DNA of 21,679 nucleotides, from positions 1 through 21,679 of the forward strand of contig CAMOXW010000078.1 in assembly GCA_946629405.1 (NCBI GenBank), written 5' to 3'. Under the pieces are notes generated by a model. The model searched no databases, was not told the origin of the DNA, and saw nothing but the letters and a program-made list of their open reading frames with translations. Positions 6,702 through 14,551 of this stretch are shown one piece after another. Every line of letters begins with the position of its first letter. The first letter of the stretch is position 1. Position numbers and translations under genes: made by a program. Source of the DNA: an uncultured Ruminococcus sp. (GTDB taxonomy: Bacteria > Bacillota_A > Clostridia > Oscillospirales > Ruminococcaceae).

Positions 6702-7700
6702 ATGGAAGAAAAAAAGCTCATTTTCAGCGCTATCCAGCCCACCGGCACCTTCACCCTCGGCAACTACATCGGAGCTGTACGAAACTGGGCGCCCCTCCAG
6801 GACGAATATAACTGCATCTACTGCGTCGCGGATATGCACGCTATTACCGTAAAGCAGGAGCCCGCAAAGCTCCGCCAGAATATCCTCAACTCCTATGCCC
6901 TGCTCATGGCCTGCGGCATCGACCCCGAAAGGTCCATTCTCTTCATCCAGAGCCACGCTCCCACGCACGCGGAGCTCAACTGGATCCTCTGCTGCAATAC
7001 GCAGTTCGGAGAGCTCTCCCGCATGACGCAGTTCAAGGACAAGAGCCAGAAGCCCCCCGACGATATCAACGCCGGGCTCTTTACCTACCCCTCGCTCATG
7101 GCTGCCGATATCCTCGCGTATAACGCTGACTTCGTTCCCGTCGGCATCGACCAGAAGCAGCACCTCGAGCTCGCAAGAAATATCGCTCAGCGCTTCAACC
7201 AGCGCTACGGCGACTTCTTCACCCTGCCTGAGCCATATATCATAAACGTCGGCGCTAAGGTAATGTCCTTGCAGGAACCCACAAAGAAGATGTCCAAATC
7301 CGACGAAAATCCCAACGCCTGCATCCTCATCCTCGACGATAAGGACACTATCATACGCAAGTTCAAGCGCGCTGTCACCGACAGTGAGGCTGAGGTCTGC
7401 TACCGCGAGGGCAAGGACGGCATTAATAACCTCATGACTATCTATTCCGTGGCTACAGGCAAGGACTTCGCCTCTATCGAGTCGGAATTTGCCGGCAAGG
7501 GCTACGGTGACTTCAAGCTCGCCGTCGGTGAGGCTGTCGCTGACAGTCTTGAACCGGTAAGAACGGAATTCGCCCGCCTCATAGCTGACAAGGCTTACCT
7601 GAAAAAGTGCTATACAGAGGGCGCTGAGCGCGCAATGCACCTCTCGTCCCGCACTGTCGCAAAGGTCTTCCACAAGGTCGGATTTGTTGACCTTAAGTAA
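6702..7700 (+). CDS. trpS: Tryptophanyl-tRNA synthetase
   Basis: TrpRS charges tRNA-Trp with tryptophan using ATP. The 332-residue length is normal for bacterial TrpRS. The N-terminal Rossmann fold begins IFSAIQPTG with the HIGH-equivalent TLGN at 18-21. The tryptophan pocket region includes CVADMHA (41-47), and the VGIDQKQH segment (147-154) is characteristic. The class I signature KMSKS is at 196-200, followed by the alpha-helical C-terminal domain. AAGGAG at 6688-6693, overlapping the upstream stop codon, sets the start. No T-box leader is present directly upstream, so control would come from the operon promoter. Confidence 0.97.
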   Translation: MEEKKLIFSAIQPTGTFTLGNYIGAVRNWAPLQDEYNCIYCVADMHAITVKQEPAKLRQNILNSYALLMACGIDPERSILFIQSHAPTHAELNWILCCNTQFGELSRMTQFKDKSQKPPDDINAGLFTYPSLMAADILAYNADFVPVGIDQKQHLELARNIAQRFNQRYGDFFTLPEPYIINVGAKVMSLQEPTKKMSKSDENPNACILILDDKDTIIRKFKRAVTDSEAEVCYREGKDGINNLMTIYSVATGKDFASIESEFAGKGYGDFKLAVGEAVADSLEPVRTEFARLIADKAYLKKCYTEGAERAMHLSSRTVAKVFHKVGFVDLK

Positions 7701-7799
7701 TAGGCGCAGTTTATTACCGGTATTTTACGTTATTATTAACAATCAGGCTGCTTTTTTAGGCATTTATTTTGCCGAATTGACAAAAAATTCAGAAACGGG

Positions 7800-7828
7800 T
7801 TGCAATTTCCCGAAATATAGGGTATTAT
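7800..7828 (+). promoter_or_regulatory. Promoter of mazG-hup-rqcP
   Basis: TTGCAA at 7800-7805 and TATTAT at 7823-7828 with a 17-base spacer; the predicted start is near 7835, about 26 bases before mazG. A consensus TTGACA at 7777-7782 has no -10 at the right distance. The 7701-7799 stretch otherwise shows no clear trpS terminator. Confidence 0.6.
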
Positions 7829-7860
7829 AGTATGTGGCCCGTCATTAAGGGAGTTTTTCT

Positions 7861-8682
7861 ATGGTCGAATATCAGCAGAAAAATTATTACAGGATCGGCG
7901 ATCTTGTTGACATCGTAAGACTGCTGCGCGGCGAGGGCGGCTGTCCCTGGGACAGAGAACAGACTCATAATTCTATCAGACAGGACCTCATCGAGGAGAC
8001 CTGCGAGGTCATCGAGGCTATCGACCTTAAAGATACCGCGCTGCTCCGCGAAGAACTCGGCGATGTACTCCTCCAGGTGGTCTTCCACAGCCGCATTGAG
8101 GAGGAGGCCGGCACCTTCAACTTCGACGATGTCTGCGATGAGGTCTGCAAGAAGCTCATCGTCCGTCCCCCCCACGTCTTCGGCGATGTCCTCGCCGATA
8201 ACACCGATCAGGTGCTCAAAAACTGGGACGCTATCAAGATGAAGACTAAGGGACAGGAAACATATACCGATACACTCAATAGCGTTGCAAAGTCCCTCCC
8301 TGCCCTCATGAGAGCTCAGAAGGTCGGCAAACGCGCTATGAGAGCCGGTATGGACTTCCGATGCGCTGAGGACGCGATCGCTTGTATCGAAGCCGAAAAA
8401 GCTGAGCTCGACAAGGCTGTAGCTGCCGGGGACAAGGCTAATATCGAGGAGGAGCTCGGTGATCTGCTTTTCTCCTGTGTGAACGCCGCCCGTCATCTCG
8501 GCGTGGACGCTGAACTCGCCCTGAAATCTTCCACTGACAAATTTATAAGGCGCTTTGCCGTTACAGAGGAGCTTACCGCTGCAGATAAGCTCGATATGAA
8601 GGAACTGCCTATTGAAGAACTTGACGTTTATTGGGCAAAAGCTAAAAATATTATTGATCCGGAGGAAAAATCAAATGACTAA
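7861..8682 (+). CDS. mazG: Nucleoside triphosphate pyrophosphohydrolase MazG
   Basis: MazG hydrolyses (d)NTPs to NMP and pyrophosphate, a housecleaning function in the cytoplasm. The 273 residues contain two MazG domains. The N-terminal one has LLRGEGGCPWDREQTH (21-36), E45-E46 and EELGD (64-68). The C-terminal one has the second EELGD (198-202) with RAMRAGMDF before it. NWDAIKMKTKG (121-131) is a typical linker motif. AAGGGAG at 7847-7853 supports the start. The stop codon lies 8 bases inside the next gene hup, which implies translational coupling. The arrangement mazG followed by hup and rqcP is common in Clostridia (yabN-yabO in Bacillus). Confidence 0.95.
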   Translation: MVEYQQKNYYRIGDLVDIVRLLRGEGGCPWDREQTHNSIRQDLIEETCEVIEAIDLKDTALLREELGDVLLQVVFHSRIEEEAGTFNFDDVCDEVCKKLIVRPPHVFGDVLADNTDQVLKNWDAIKMKTKGQETYTDTLNSVAKSLPALMRAQKVGKRAMRAGMDFRCAEDAIACIEAEKAELDKAVAAGDKANIEEELGDLLFSCVNAARHLGVDAELALKSSTDKFIRRFAVTEELTAADKLDMKELPIEELDVYWAKAKNIIDPEEKSND

Positions 8683-8950
8683 AACCGAACTCATCAGTTC
8701 TATAGCTGACAAGGCTGGCTGCACCAAGAAGGACGCTGCCGCTGCTCTCGATGCTGCAATCACTGTAATCAACGACTCGCTCCAGCAGGGCGAAAAGGTC
8801 TCTATCACCGGCTTCGGCACCTTCGAGGTACGAGAGAGAGGCGAAAAGACCTGTATAAATCCCAGAACCAAGAAGAAGATGGTCTGCCCGCCCAGTAAGG
8901 CTCCCGCCTTCAAGCCCGGCAGAGCTCTTAAAGAAGCTGTTAACAAGTAA
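8675..8950 (+). CDS. hup: DNA-binding protein HU
   Basis: HU is a small dimeric nucleoid protein that binds and bends DNA. The 91-residue product has the whole HU fold: MTKTELISSIADKAGCTKKDA helices, VSITGFGTFEVRERG beta arm entry, NPRTKKKM where the arm carries the NPxT motif, and a closing PAFKPGRALKEAVN. The start at 8675 is set by GGAGG at 8661-8665; it overlaps the end of mazG by 8 bases. A GC hairpin directly downstream may reduce read-through to rqcP, allowing HU to be made in larger amounts. Confidence 0.96.
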   Translation: MTKTELISSIADKAGCTKKDAAAALDAAITVINDSLQQGEKVSITGFGTFEVRERGEKTCINPRTKKKMVCPPSKAPAFKPGRALKEAVNK

Positions 8951-8961
8951 TCAATGTCGAG

Positions 8962-8983
8962 GGGGCGGTCTTCCGCCCCTTTT
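8962..8983 (+). terminator. Partial terminator between hup and rqcP
   Basis: GGGGCGG (8962-8968) pairs perfectly with CCGCCCC (8973-8979), loop TCTT, followed by only four T. It probably terminates part of the transcripts, since rqcP 20 bases downstream has its own strong ribosome binding site but no evident promoter. Confidence 0.65.
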
Positions 8984-9002
8984 CATCTTGAAAGGAGTAT
9001 GT

Positions 9003-9245
9003 ATGAGGCTCGATAAATACCTCAAAGTCACCCGGCTCATCAAACGCCGCACTATCGCCAACGAAGCCTGCGACGCCGAGAAAATTTCCGTAAACGGCAG
9101 GATCGCCCGTGCAAGCTACGACGTCAAGGTCGGCGATATCATCGAGATAAATATGGGCTCCCGCCCGCTTAAAGTCAAGGTCCTCAGTGTCACGGAACAC
9201 GCAACCAAAGACACTGCCTCCGATAACTATACCGTCATAGAATAA
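9003..9245 (+). CDS. rqcP: S4-domain RNA-binding protein RqcP (YabO/Hsp15 family)
   Basis: The 80-residue protein is a single S4 RNA-binding domain: MRLDKYLKVTRLIKRRTIANEAC, then ISVNGRIA, then VGDIIEINMGSRPLKVKVL. RqcP works with RqcH on stalled 50S subunits to add C-terminal alanine tails in bacterial ribosome quality control. The ATG at 9003 is preceded by AAAGGAG at 8991-8997; an in-frame TTG at 8988 has no site. Its place after mazG and hup matches the Firmicute neighbourhood. The sporulation genes yabP and yabQ, which often follow in spore-formers, are absent: the unit ends at a strong terminator. Confidence 0.92.
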   Translation: MRLDKYLKVTRLIKRRTIANEACDAEKISVNGRIARASYDVKVGDIIEINMGSRPLKVKVLSVTEHATKDTASDNYTVIE

Positions 9246-9276
9246 ATACCTACCCCGGAGATTATGTCTATGATGT

Positions 9277-9312
9277 AAAACTGCCGCTGTATTACAGCGG
9301 CAGTTTTGTTAT
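9277..9312 (+). terminator. Strong terminator after rqcP
   Basis: A perfect 14-base stem (9277-9290 with 9294-9307) closes a 3-base ATT loop; the 3' arm ends in TTTT and continues GTTATT. The A-rich 5' arm would also let it act in the opposite direction for the convergent methyltransferase unit. Confidence 0.9.
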
Positions 9313-9393
9313 TGTGGAATCTGTGTATCATCGCAGGGAACAATCATAAGCTCCGCAATAAAGGCTCCAGGCAGTCATAAAACCCGGAGGAGG

Positions 9394-10248
9394 TTATTTT
9401 TTCTTAGCGGCAAGTATGATGCTGCTCCCGAAGGGTACTCTGTCCGATTTTTTCATGAGACTTTTTTCGACGCTCTGTAAGAGTCTGAGCACGGCACTTG
9501 TAATCCCGCTTCGCTTGCGGAACTGGACGTCGGCTATCCTCTTGCGTTCACTGTCGGAGCGCTCCTGCTGCGGCTTCAGCAAGCCTATCCTCTCCATAAA
9601 CACGCGGACAAAAAGTATCGGCAGGAACAGGGATCCCCTAAAAAAGCTCCGGTAGCTAACGCGGAAGCCGCATTTCTTCACAAGCCGGCTCAGCTCTCTT
9701 ATCCTGTACCTCCGGAAGTGCCCTGCAACGTTGTCCTCGCTGCTCCAGAGGCATCTGAACGCCGGAACAGTTATAAGCAGTCTGCCGCCGGGAACAAGCT
9801 TCCGGCAGAGCAGCTTCAGGAAACCTTCGTCATCTTCAATATGCTCCAGAACGTCCAGCAGAGTCATCTGATATACCGAGCTGTCAAGCACTGAGCTCTC
9901 CGTGACGGCTCCGCAGCATACCTCGCTGATACCGCGCTGCTTCGCGTTAAGGCAAGCCTTTGGATTAGGCTCAATAATGCCCATTTTCCAGCCGTTCTGC
10001 TGCGCCTTGCCGGAGGTATAACCATTTCCGCCGCCTATATCGAGGGTCATCCGGTCCTTCCTGAAATAACGCTCCATAAGCCGCAGTATTACCTCCGCAC
10101 GGTACTCGAACCACCACGAATCGTCCTCTATCGCACGCAAGCCTTCCTGTATCGCATCATCGAAAGCCGTAGCAGTAACGATATCCTTCGCGGTGTATAT
10201 CCCGCGCACTTCGTCATAAGCCCACTCTGCCTCATTCAGGTAAGCCAT
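9394..10248 (-). CDS. Class I SAM-dependent methyltransferase
   Basis: The 284-residue protein has the Rossmann methyltransferase core. Motif I is LDIGGGNG (69-76), the acidic SAM-ribose segment is IIEPN (91-95), motif post-II is LLDVLEHIEDDEGFL (130-144), and LVPGGRLLITVPAF (151-164) forms motif III with its strand. LWSSED and GHFRRYRIREL (167-186) are typical of methyltransferases found near polysaccharide or lipid-sugar genes. The N-terminal 60 residues and the basic C-terminal 60 are family-variable, and the C-terminal half includes a hydrophobic segment that may touch the membrane. AGGAGG lies a few bases upstream of the start. It follows the epimerase gene by 49 bases. The substrate is unknown; a sugar or glycolipid is a guess from context. 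Confidence 0.88.
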   Translation of the reverse strand: MAYLNEAEWAYDEVRGIYTAKDIVTATAFDDAIQEGLRAIEDDSWWFEYRAEVILRLMERYFRKDRMTLDIGGGNGYTSGKAQQNGWKMGIIEPNPKACLNAKQRGISEVCCGAVTESSVLDSSVYQMTLLDVLEHIEDDEGFLKLLCRKLVPGGRLLITVPAFRCLWSSEDNVAGHFRRYRIRELSRLVKKCGFRVSYRSFFRGSLFLPILFVRVFMERIGLLKPQQERSDSERKRIADVQFRKRSGITSAVLRLLQSVEKSLMKKSDRVPFGSSIILAAKKK

Positions 10249-10266
10249 AGTTCCCTCCTATATCAA

Positions 10267-10292
10267 CGCCCCTATACCGAAGTACAGGGGCG
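10267..10292 (-). other. UUCG-capped hairpin between epimerase and methyltransferase
   Basis: On the minus strand, CGCCCCT pairs with AGGGGCG around an inner stem capped by C(TTCG)G, an ultrastable RNA tetraloop. No T run follows, so it is more likely an mRNA-stabilising or processing element inside the operon than a terminator. Confidence 0.6.
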
Positions 10293-10297
10293 AAGCT

Positions 10298-11272
10298 TTA
10301 CTTTGTATTGTGGATATCCCAGCGGAAAGTCGTGAGCTTTGCCGCCTTTGTGTTGTCAAGCATATTGTTATTCTCGAGCTTAGACATATCAAGGTAGCGA
10401 TAGTTAGTCTTTTCGTCCTTATTCGCGGAGAAAAGCCCCTTCAGCTTCGACATCGCACCGCCCGGCGAACGCTGTACAACAGCTCCGAGGGTATAATTCT
10501 CGCGCATGAAGGTTATGATATCCGCCGCAGTTGTCAGGAGCTTGTCGCTGACATTGTAAACGCCTGCATAGGTCATATTGTCCGCATTCTTGACGAAGCA
10601 GAGAATGAAGTCCACCAGATTGTGTACGCAGCAGAGCTGAAATCCGTACTGACCCTTTCCCGATACGAACATTGCGCCGTCCTTTGGATCAGTGATCTTA
10701 GCGATCAGGTTATCGGTGTAGGAATGCGTGTAAACCGGTGAAAACCGCGCGATACAGCACATTACCTTGTACTCGCCCTCCTCGTCCTTATGGCGGGACA
10801 TTTCAGAAAACAGTGCCTTTTCGGAAGAAAATTTCAGATCAGCATAATTTGTGCGCGGTTTGAGCTCTCCATCCTCGCGGATAGGCTCGCGCGTTTTGGG
10901 AAATTCGTACACCTGATCGGTGCTGAGAAGGATCACCTTCTTCATCGAATCGCACATCATCGCATAACGATAGATGAACTTGTCGCAGTGCTTTGACATA
11001 TTTATCTCAGCGTCGCCGATGATCGGACCGAAGTCGTTATCAACGGTACACGCTGCATGGACAAGTACGCTGATATTATTCTTTTCAAATATCTCCGCAT
11101 AAGCGTTCTTATCGTCCGGAGAAGCCTGAATGAACGAATAATGCAGCTTACCCTCGTTATAGATGCCTGGCTCTTTATCAACAGCAATTACTTCATATCC
11201 CTTTTTCAGGAGTCCGGAGCAGATATGCTGACCGATAAGTCCACAGCCTCCAGTTACGAGAACAGTCTCCAT
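10298..11272 (-). CDS. NAD-dependent epimerase/dehydratase (extended SDR)
   Basis: The 324-residue protein is an extended short-chain dehydrogenase. The N-terminal NAD-binding motif is TGGCGLIG (7-14) with the acidic VD at 31-32, LLSTDQVY (115-122) forms the active-site strand, and the catalytic Y143-x-x-x-K147 pair is present in NYADLKFSSEKA. Members interconvert or modify nucleotide sugars, but the substrate cannot be told. Two ATGs are possible. I chose 11272 because the AAGGAGG site (complement of 11281-11285) is 8 bases away; for the ATG at 11278 it would be only 2. It lies between a sugar-type binding lipoprotein and a methyltransferase on the same strand. Confidence 0.86.
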   Translation of the reverse strand: METVLVTGGCGLIGQHICSGLLKKGYEVIAVDKEPGIYNEGKLHYSFIQASPDDKNAYAEIFEKNNISVLVHAACTVDNDFGPIIGDAEINMSKHCDKFIYRYAMMCDSMKKVILLSTDQVYEFPKTREPIREDGELKPRTNYADLKFSSEKALFSEMSRHKDEEGEYKVMCCIARFSPVYTHSYTDNLIAKITDPKDGAMFVSGKGQYGFQLCCVHNLVDFILCFVKNADNMTYAGVYNVSDKLLTTAADIITFMRENYTLGAVVQRSPGGAMSKLKGLFSANKDEKTNYRYLDMSKLENNNMLDNTKAAKLTTFRWDIHNTK

Positions 11273-11299
11273 ATTCATTACCTCCTTTTAAGAAAATGC

Positions 11300-11335
11300 A
11301 AAAACATAATTCTGGATCAATTGTTATTCCAAGAA
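11300..11335 (-). terminator. Weak terminator-like hairpin after the binding-protein gene
   Basis: On the minus strand TTCTTGGA pairs with TCCAGAA with one bulged T around an 11-base loop, followed by TTATGTTTTT. It could partly separate the binding-protein gene from the epimerase gene. Confidence 0.3.
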
Positions 11336-11369
11336 TATATGGACGATCGAAGGTTCATATACAGTGACA

Positions 11370-12752
11370 TTAAGCGTTCTTGTTCACCTCGTTGATATAG
11401 TTCTTGACTGTCTCATTGATCTCGCCGAAGGTCTCGTTCCACGGAGTTCCTCTGGACGAATTTCTGAGATAGGAGTCAAGAAGCTCTGCACAGTCTGTAG
11501 ATACACCTCTTGAAAGATCGAATATCGGATGCTCAGCACCGAGGCGGTTCATTTCCGTCCTCATATCGACCATTTCCTGGGTCCAGCCGTAGTCATCTAT
11601 AAATATAGAATCGGCGATCTCGCAGGCTGTCTCATTGGTTATGCAGAATCGCTTGCAGTCAAGGAACTTAGTTACGCCCTCAGGATTCTGACCGCCGTTG
11701 ACGTAAGCATAAGCCTCTATTCCGACGGGTATATAATACTCGTCAGCATTCGGGTCCTTCGGCATCGGAACGAAGAATACGTCCTCGCCGAACTGTTTTG
11801 TCCACTGATCCTTTGTGGCGTACAAGGCATAGAGTCCCTGCGGGTAGAACAGGAGCTTGCCCTCGCCAATGTACTGCGGTCTGGAGGTCCAGCCGTAGTC
11901 ACCCACGCCAATGGCGATATATCCCTTCTGATAGAGCTCATACATCCAGTTCTGGACGCGCTCCATTTCCTCGGTATCAATGTAGCTTCTGAGTTTTCCG
12001 TCCTCGATGCCGACAGGCGGGACTCCGACGGTATTCATAAGACCAAACTCAAACCACCAGCTGTCGATACCATAGTGCTTATTATCAACGTCAACAAACT
12101 TTTCAAGCATATCCTCGAAAGCGTGCCAGTCCCATTCACCCTCCTCATAGAGCTTGGCAGGGTCTTCAAGACCTGCCTCCTGAATGGTCTTGCGGTTGTA
12201 GATGCAGGCTACGTTATCGCCGGTAGCCTGAGCAACAGCGATATAGTGCTTTCCGCCCCAGATGAACTGGTCATTGGCGATCTTTACATCCTTCCATAGC
12301 TCTGAATCGAAGTCGATATAGTCATCGATTGAGACAAACTGATCTTTGAGGACGCCGCTCGGGAAAGCATCAAGGTCACCTGCATAGAAGAAATCTATGC
12401 CCTCGCCGCTGCTGATATATGTTCCGAGGTCGCTGTAACGCTGACCGAATTCGCTGTGGTAATACTCAATATTTCCGCCGTATATTTCCTGAAAGAGGGT
12501 AAGGTCGGCAGGAGTTTTCTTGCCAGTGCCGTCCGGATTTATATCCCAGCTCGCAAGCCACTTGATATTCTTGTTGCTGAGCTCGCCGGTGAGGAGGCCT
12601 GACTCCTTAGCGACCTCAGTGAGGCTCTGTTTTTTGCCTTCGTCCATAGGGTTGCTGATAGACGATGAGGAGTCGTCGCTTCCGCAGCCGGAGAAAACAA
12701 GAACAGTAGAAAGCATGAGCATTGCAGAAAGTAATGCTTTTAATTTTTTCAT
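11370..12752 (-). CDS. ABC-transporter extracellular solute-binding lipoprotein
   Basis: This 460-residue lipoprotein starts MKKLKALLSAMLML and has the lipobox LVFSG-C23, followed by a GSDDSSSS spacer typical of surface-anchored binding proteins. The rest resembles family 1 (sugar) substrate-binding proteins: an N-terminal lobe with YSDLGTYISSGEGIDFFYAGD, a hinge around NRKTIQEAGLEDPAKLYEEGEWDW, and many aromatic residues as in carbohydrate binders. No permease or ATPase gene is adjacent, so it would rely on membrane parts encoded elsewhere or act as a sensor. A strong promoter lies at 12814-12843 and AAAGGAG precedes the start. Ligand identity is unknown; an oligosaccharide is inferred from the family and the fibre-degrading context. 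Confidence 0.88.
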   Translation of the reverse strand: MKKLKALLSAMLMLSTVLVFSGCGSDDSSSSISNPMDEGKKQSLTEVAKESGLLTGELSNKNIKWLASWDINPDGTGKKTPADLTLFQEIYGGNIEYYHSEFGQRYSDLGTYISSGEGIDFFYAGDLDAFPSGVLKDQFVSIDDYIDFDSELWKDVKIANDQFIWGGKHYIAVAQATGDNVACIYNRKTIQEAGLEDPAKLYEEGEWDWHAFEDMLEKFVDVDNKHYGIDSWWFEFGLMNTVGVPPVGIEDGKLRSYIDTEEMERVQNWMYELYQKGYIAIGVGDYGWTSRPQYIGEGKLLFYPQGLYALYATKDQWTKQFGEDVFFVPMPKDPNADEYYIPVGIEAYAYVNGGQNPEGVTKFLDCKRFCITNETACEIADSIFIDDYGWTQEMVDMRTEMNRLGAEHPIFDLSRGVSTDCAELLDSYLRNSSRGTPWNETFGEINETVKNYINEVNKNA

Positions 12753-12813
12753 AGTAGGAACTCCTTTATGAAAACAAAGTTAAGATGATATGAATTTTTA
12801 CACACTTTTTTAT

Positions 12814-12843
12814 ATTATAACATTTTTGATAGCGTAATGTCAA
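12814..12843 (-). promoter_or_regulatory. Promoter of the solute-binding lipoprotein gene
   Basis: On the minus strand TTGACA (12843-12838) and TATAAT (12819-12814) are both consensus with an 18-base spacer. The leader to the ATG at 12752 is about 55 bases and AT-rich. Confidence 0.85.
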
Positions 12844-12944
12844 TATCAATTTTCCATAGAAATACGATGTAATTATAGGCAATTTACCATATTTGTCAGA
12901 CCACAGATGGACGAATGGTTAATTTTAATGGACTTTTTACCAAT

Positions 12945-13823
12945 TCACATCAGGTTAATCTTAGGACTTCCGATTATACCGGAAACAGCCTCGCTTATTT
13001 TCCGGGCAACGTAGGCGTTATTCATCGTATAAAGGTGTATACCGTCAACACCGCTCGCCGCAAGGTCAACTATCTGGTTCACAGCGTAGGCTATCCCGGC
13101 ATCGCGCAGCGCCTCAGGACTATGCTCGAACCTCTGCATTATCTTGACAAACTTCTTCGGCAGACTCGCGCCGCAGGTCGTGACCATGCGCTCGATCTGC
13201 TTTTTGTTGACTACCGGCATTATACCTGCTTCGATCGGAACGGTTATACCTGCCGCCCTCGCCTTCCACAGAAACTCGTAGAACGACGAATTATCGAAGA
13301 AAAGCTGGCTTATGAGGTGGTCAGCGCCCGACTCGACCTTGCGCTTCAGGTTGGCAATGTCCTCCTCAAGAGTGGAACAGTCCGGGTGGCACTCAGGGTA
13401 GCACGCACCGGCAATGTCAAAGTCACCGTTCTCCCTGATAAACCTGATGAGGTCACTCGCGTGCAGGAACTCCTTCTTCGGCGGGATATCGGGGTTTACG
13501 TCACCTCTGAGTGCAAGGATATTCTCTATCCCGCGGCTCTTTATATCACCAAGAGTAGCTGCGATCTCATCACGGGTATAATTGATGCAGGGAAGGTGTA
13601 TCATCGGAATTACACCGCTTTCTTTGATGCGCGAGGCTATCTCGCAGGCAAGTGCATTGTTGCTGCTTCCGCCTGCGCTGAACGTCACACTTATGAAGTC
13701 CGGAGAAAGTCCCCGAAGCTCGTCAAGGGTATCATATATCGTGTCAATCGTGCTTGTTTTTTTCGGGGGAAAAACCTCGAACGAAAATACTGTCTTGTTC
13801 TCAAAAATATCTCTTATCCTCAT
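12945..13823 (-). CDS. metF: 5,10-methylenetetrahydrofolate reductase
   Basis: MetF reduces 5,10-methylene-THF to 5-methyl-THF, the methyl donor for methionine synthesis, using FAD. The 292-residue length fits the bacterial single-domain enzyme. Recognisable segments are FSFEVFPPK (13-21, with the catalytic Glu), FISVTFSAGGSS, ILALRGD (FAD-binding loop), the ACYPECHP stretch and LISQLFFDN (189-197). GAAGGAG lies just upstream of the start. The gene begins 15 bases after the ung stop codon and is last in a three-gene unit. No methionine synthase is in the window. Confidence 0.95.
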   Translation of the reverse strand: MRIRDIFENKTVFSFEVFPPKKTSTIDTIYDTLDELRGLSPDFISVTFSAGGSSNNALACEIASRIKESGVIPMIHLPCINYTRDEIAATLGDIKSRGIENILALRGDVNPDIPPKKEFLHASDLIRFIRENGDFDIAGACYPECHPDCSTLEEDIANLKRKVESGADHLISQLFFDNSSFYEFLWKARAAGITVPIEAGIMPVVNKKQIERMVTTCGASLPKKFVKIMQRFEHSPEALRDAGIAYAVNQIVDLAASGVDGIHLYTMNNAYVARKISEAVSGIIGSPKINLM

Positions 13824-13838
13824 AGAAGCTCCTTCCGG

Positions 13839-14510
13839 TCAGTCTATCGACCAGTTTATCTCCGTCATGCCATTTGCTCGGAGGAATTCGTTAGCCTTTG
13901 AAAAGTGACGGCAGCCGAAAAAACCATTGTATGCCGAAAGCGGGCTCGGGTGAGCTGCTGTCAGCACAAGATGCTGCCTGTTCGTGATAAACTGTCGCTT
14001 CTGCTTTGCATCGCCTCCCCACAGCATGAATACTATGGGCTTTTCGCGCTCGTTCAGCAGCTTTATAACGTCTGTAGTGAAGTTTTCCCAGCCAAGTCCG
14101 CGGTGGCTACGCGCCTGATTGGCGCGGACAGTCAGCACGGAATTCAGAAGAAGTACGCCGCTTTCTGCCCACTTAGTCAGATCACCGTGCTTGCCGAGAT
14201 TGTCTATGCCAACATCATCGCGTATTTCCTTGAATATGTTGACAAGTGAAGGCGGCGGAGCAATTCCACGGCGCACCGAAAAGCTCAGACCGTGTGCCTG
14301 ACCTTCACCGTGATATGGGTCCTGACCAATTATAACGCACTTTACATCATTGTATGACGTAAGTTTCATCGCGTTGAAAATGTCGTACATCCCCGGAAAG
14401 ATCCGCTGTGTGCGGTACTCCTGGATAAGTTTCCGGCGAAGCTCGAGGTAATAATCCTTATTAAATTCGTCTCTGAGCAGCTCGTCCCAGTCGTTGTTGA
14501 AATTAACCAT
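13839..14510 (-). CDS. ung: Uracil-DNA glycosylase, family 1
   Basis: Ung removes uracil from DNA to start base-excision repair. The 223-residue protein has the family 1 active-site motif GQDPYHGEGQAHGLSFSV, with the catalytic Asp in GQDPYH, and the DNA-intercalating HPSPLSA loop near the C-terminus. LLNSVLTVRANQARSH and W-E-N-F are also typical. I set the start at 14510, where GGAGG is 4 bases upstream. A frame extending to 14555 would overlap the previous gene and adds non-conserved residues. It is the middle gene between the DUF2500-like gene and metF. Confidence 0.96.
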   Translation of the reverse strand: MVNFNNDWDELLRDEFNKDYYLELRRKLIQEYRTQRIFPGMYDIFNAMKLTSYNDVKCVIIGQDPYHGEGQAHGLSFSVRRGIAPPPSLVNIFKEIRDDVGIDNLGKHGDLTKWAESGVLLLNSVLTVRANQARSHRGLGWENFTTDVIKLLNEREKPIVFMLWGGDAKQKRQFITNRQHLVLTAAHPSPLSAYNGFFGCRHFSKANEFLRANGMTEINWSID

Positions 14511-14531
14511 GATCCCTCCATAAGCATAAAG

Positions 14532-14551
14532 GGGCGGCAAATAAGCCGCCC
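14532..14551 (-). other. GC hairpin between the DUF2500-like gene and ung
   Basis: GGGCGGC (14532-14538) pairs perfectly with GCCGCCC (14545-14551), loop AAATAA, directly abutting the upstream stop codon. On the minus strand only CTTTAT follows, so it is at best a weak attenuator or an mRNA 3'-end stabiliser. Confidence 0.5.

Noticed and set aside
6128..6720. Possible T-box leader for trpS
   Set aside because: trpS is internal to an operon with only 12 bases before it, and no T-box consensus is seen upstream of the operon or trpS.
5739..7673. A 644-codon open frame on the minus strand across trpS, the 173-residue gene and the aminotransferase end
   Set aside because: It is antisense to three well-supported genes. 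Their C-ending codon preference avoids stops on the opposite strand. The translation shows no domain and has no ribosome binding site.
9264..9280. Tiny ATG-to-TAA frame after GGAG downstream of rqcP
   Set aside because: Only four codons long and directly before the terminator; no evidence of function.
11529..12299. A 256-codon plus-strand frame
   Set aside because: Antisense to the solute-binding lipoprotein gene, which has a promoter, signal peptide and ribosome binding site.
12915..13901. A 328-codon plus-strand frame
   Set aside because: It is the complement of metF, whose identity is certain; the product has no recognisable feature.
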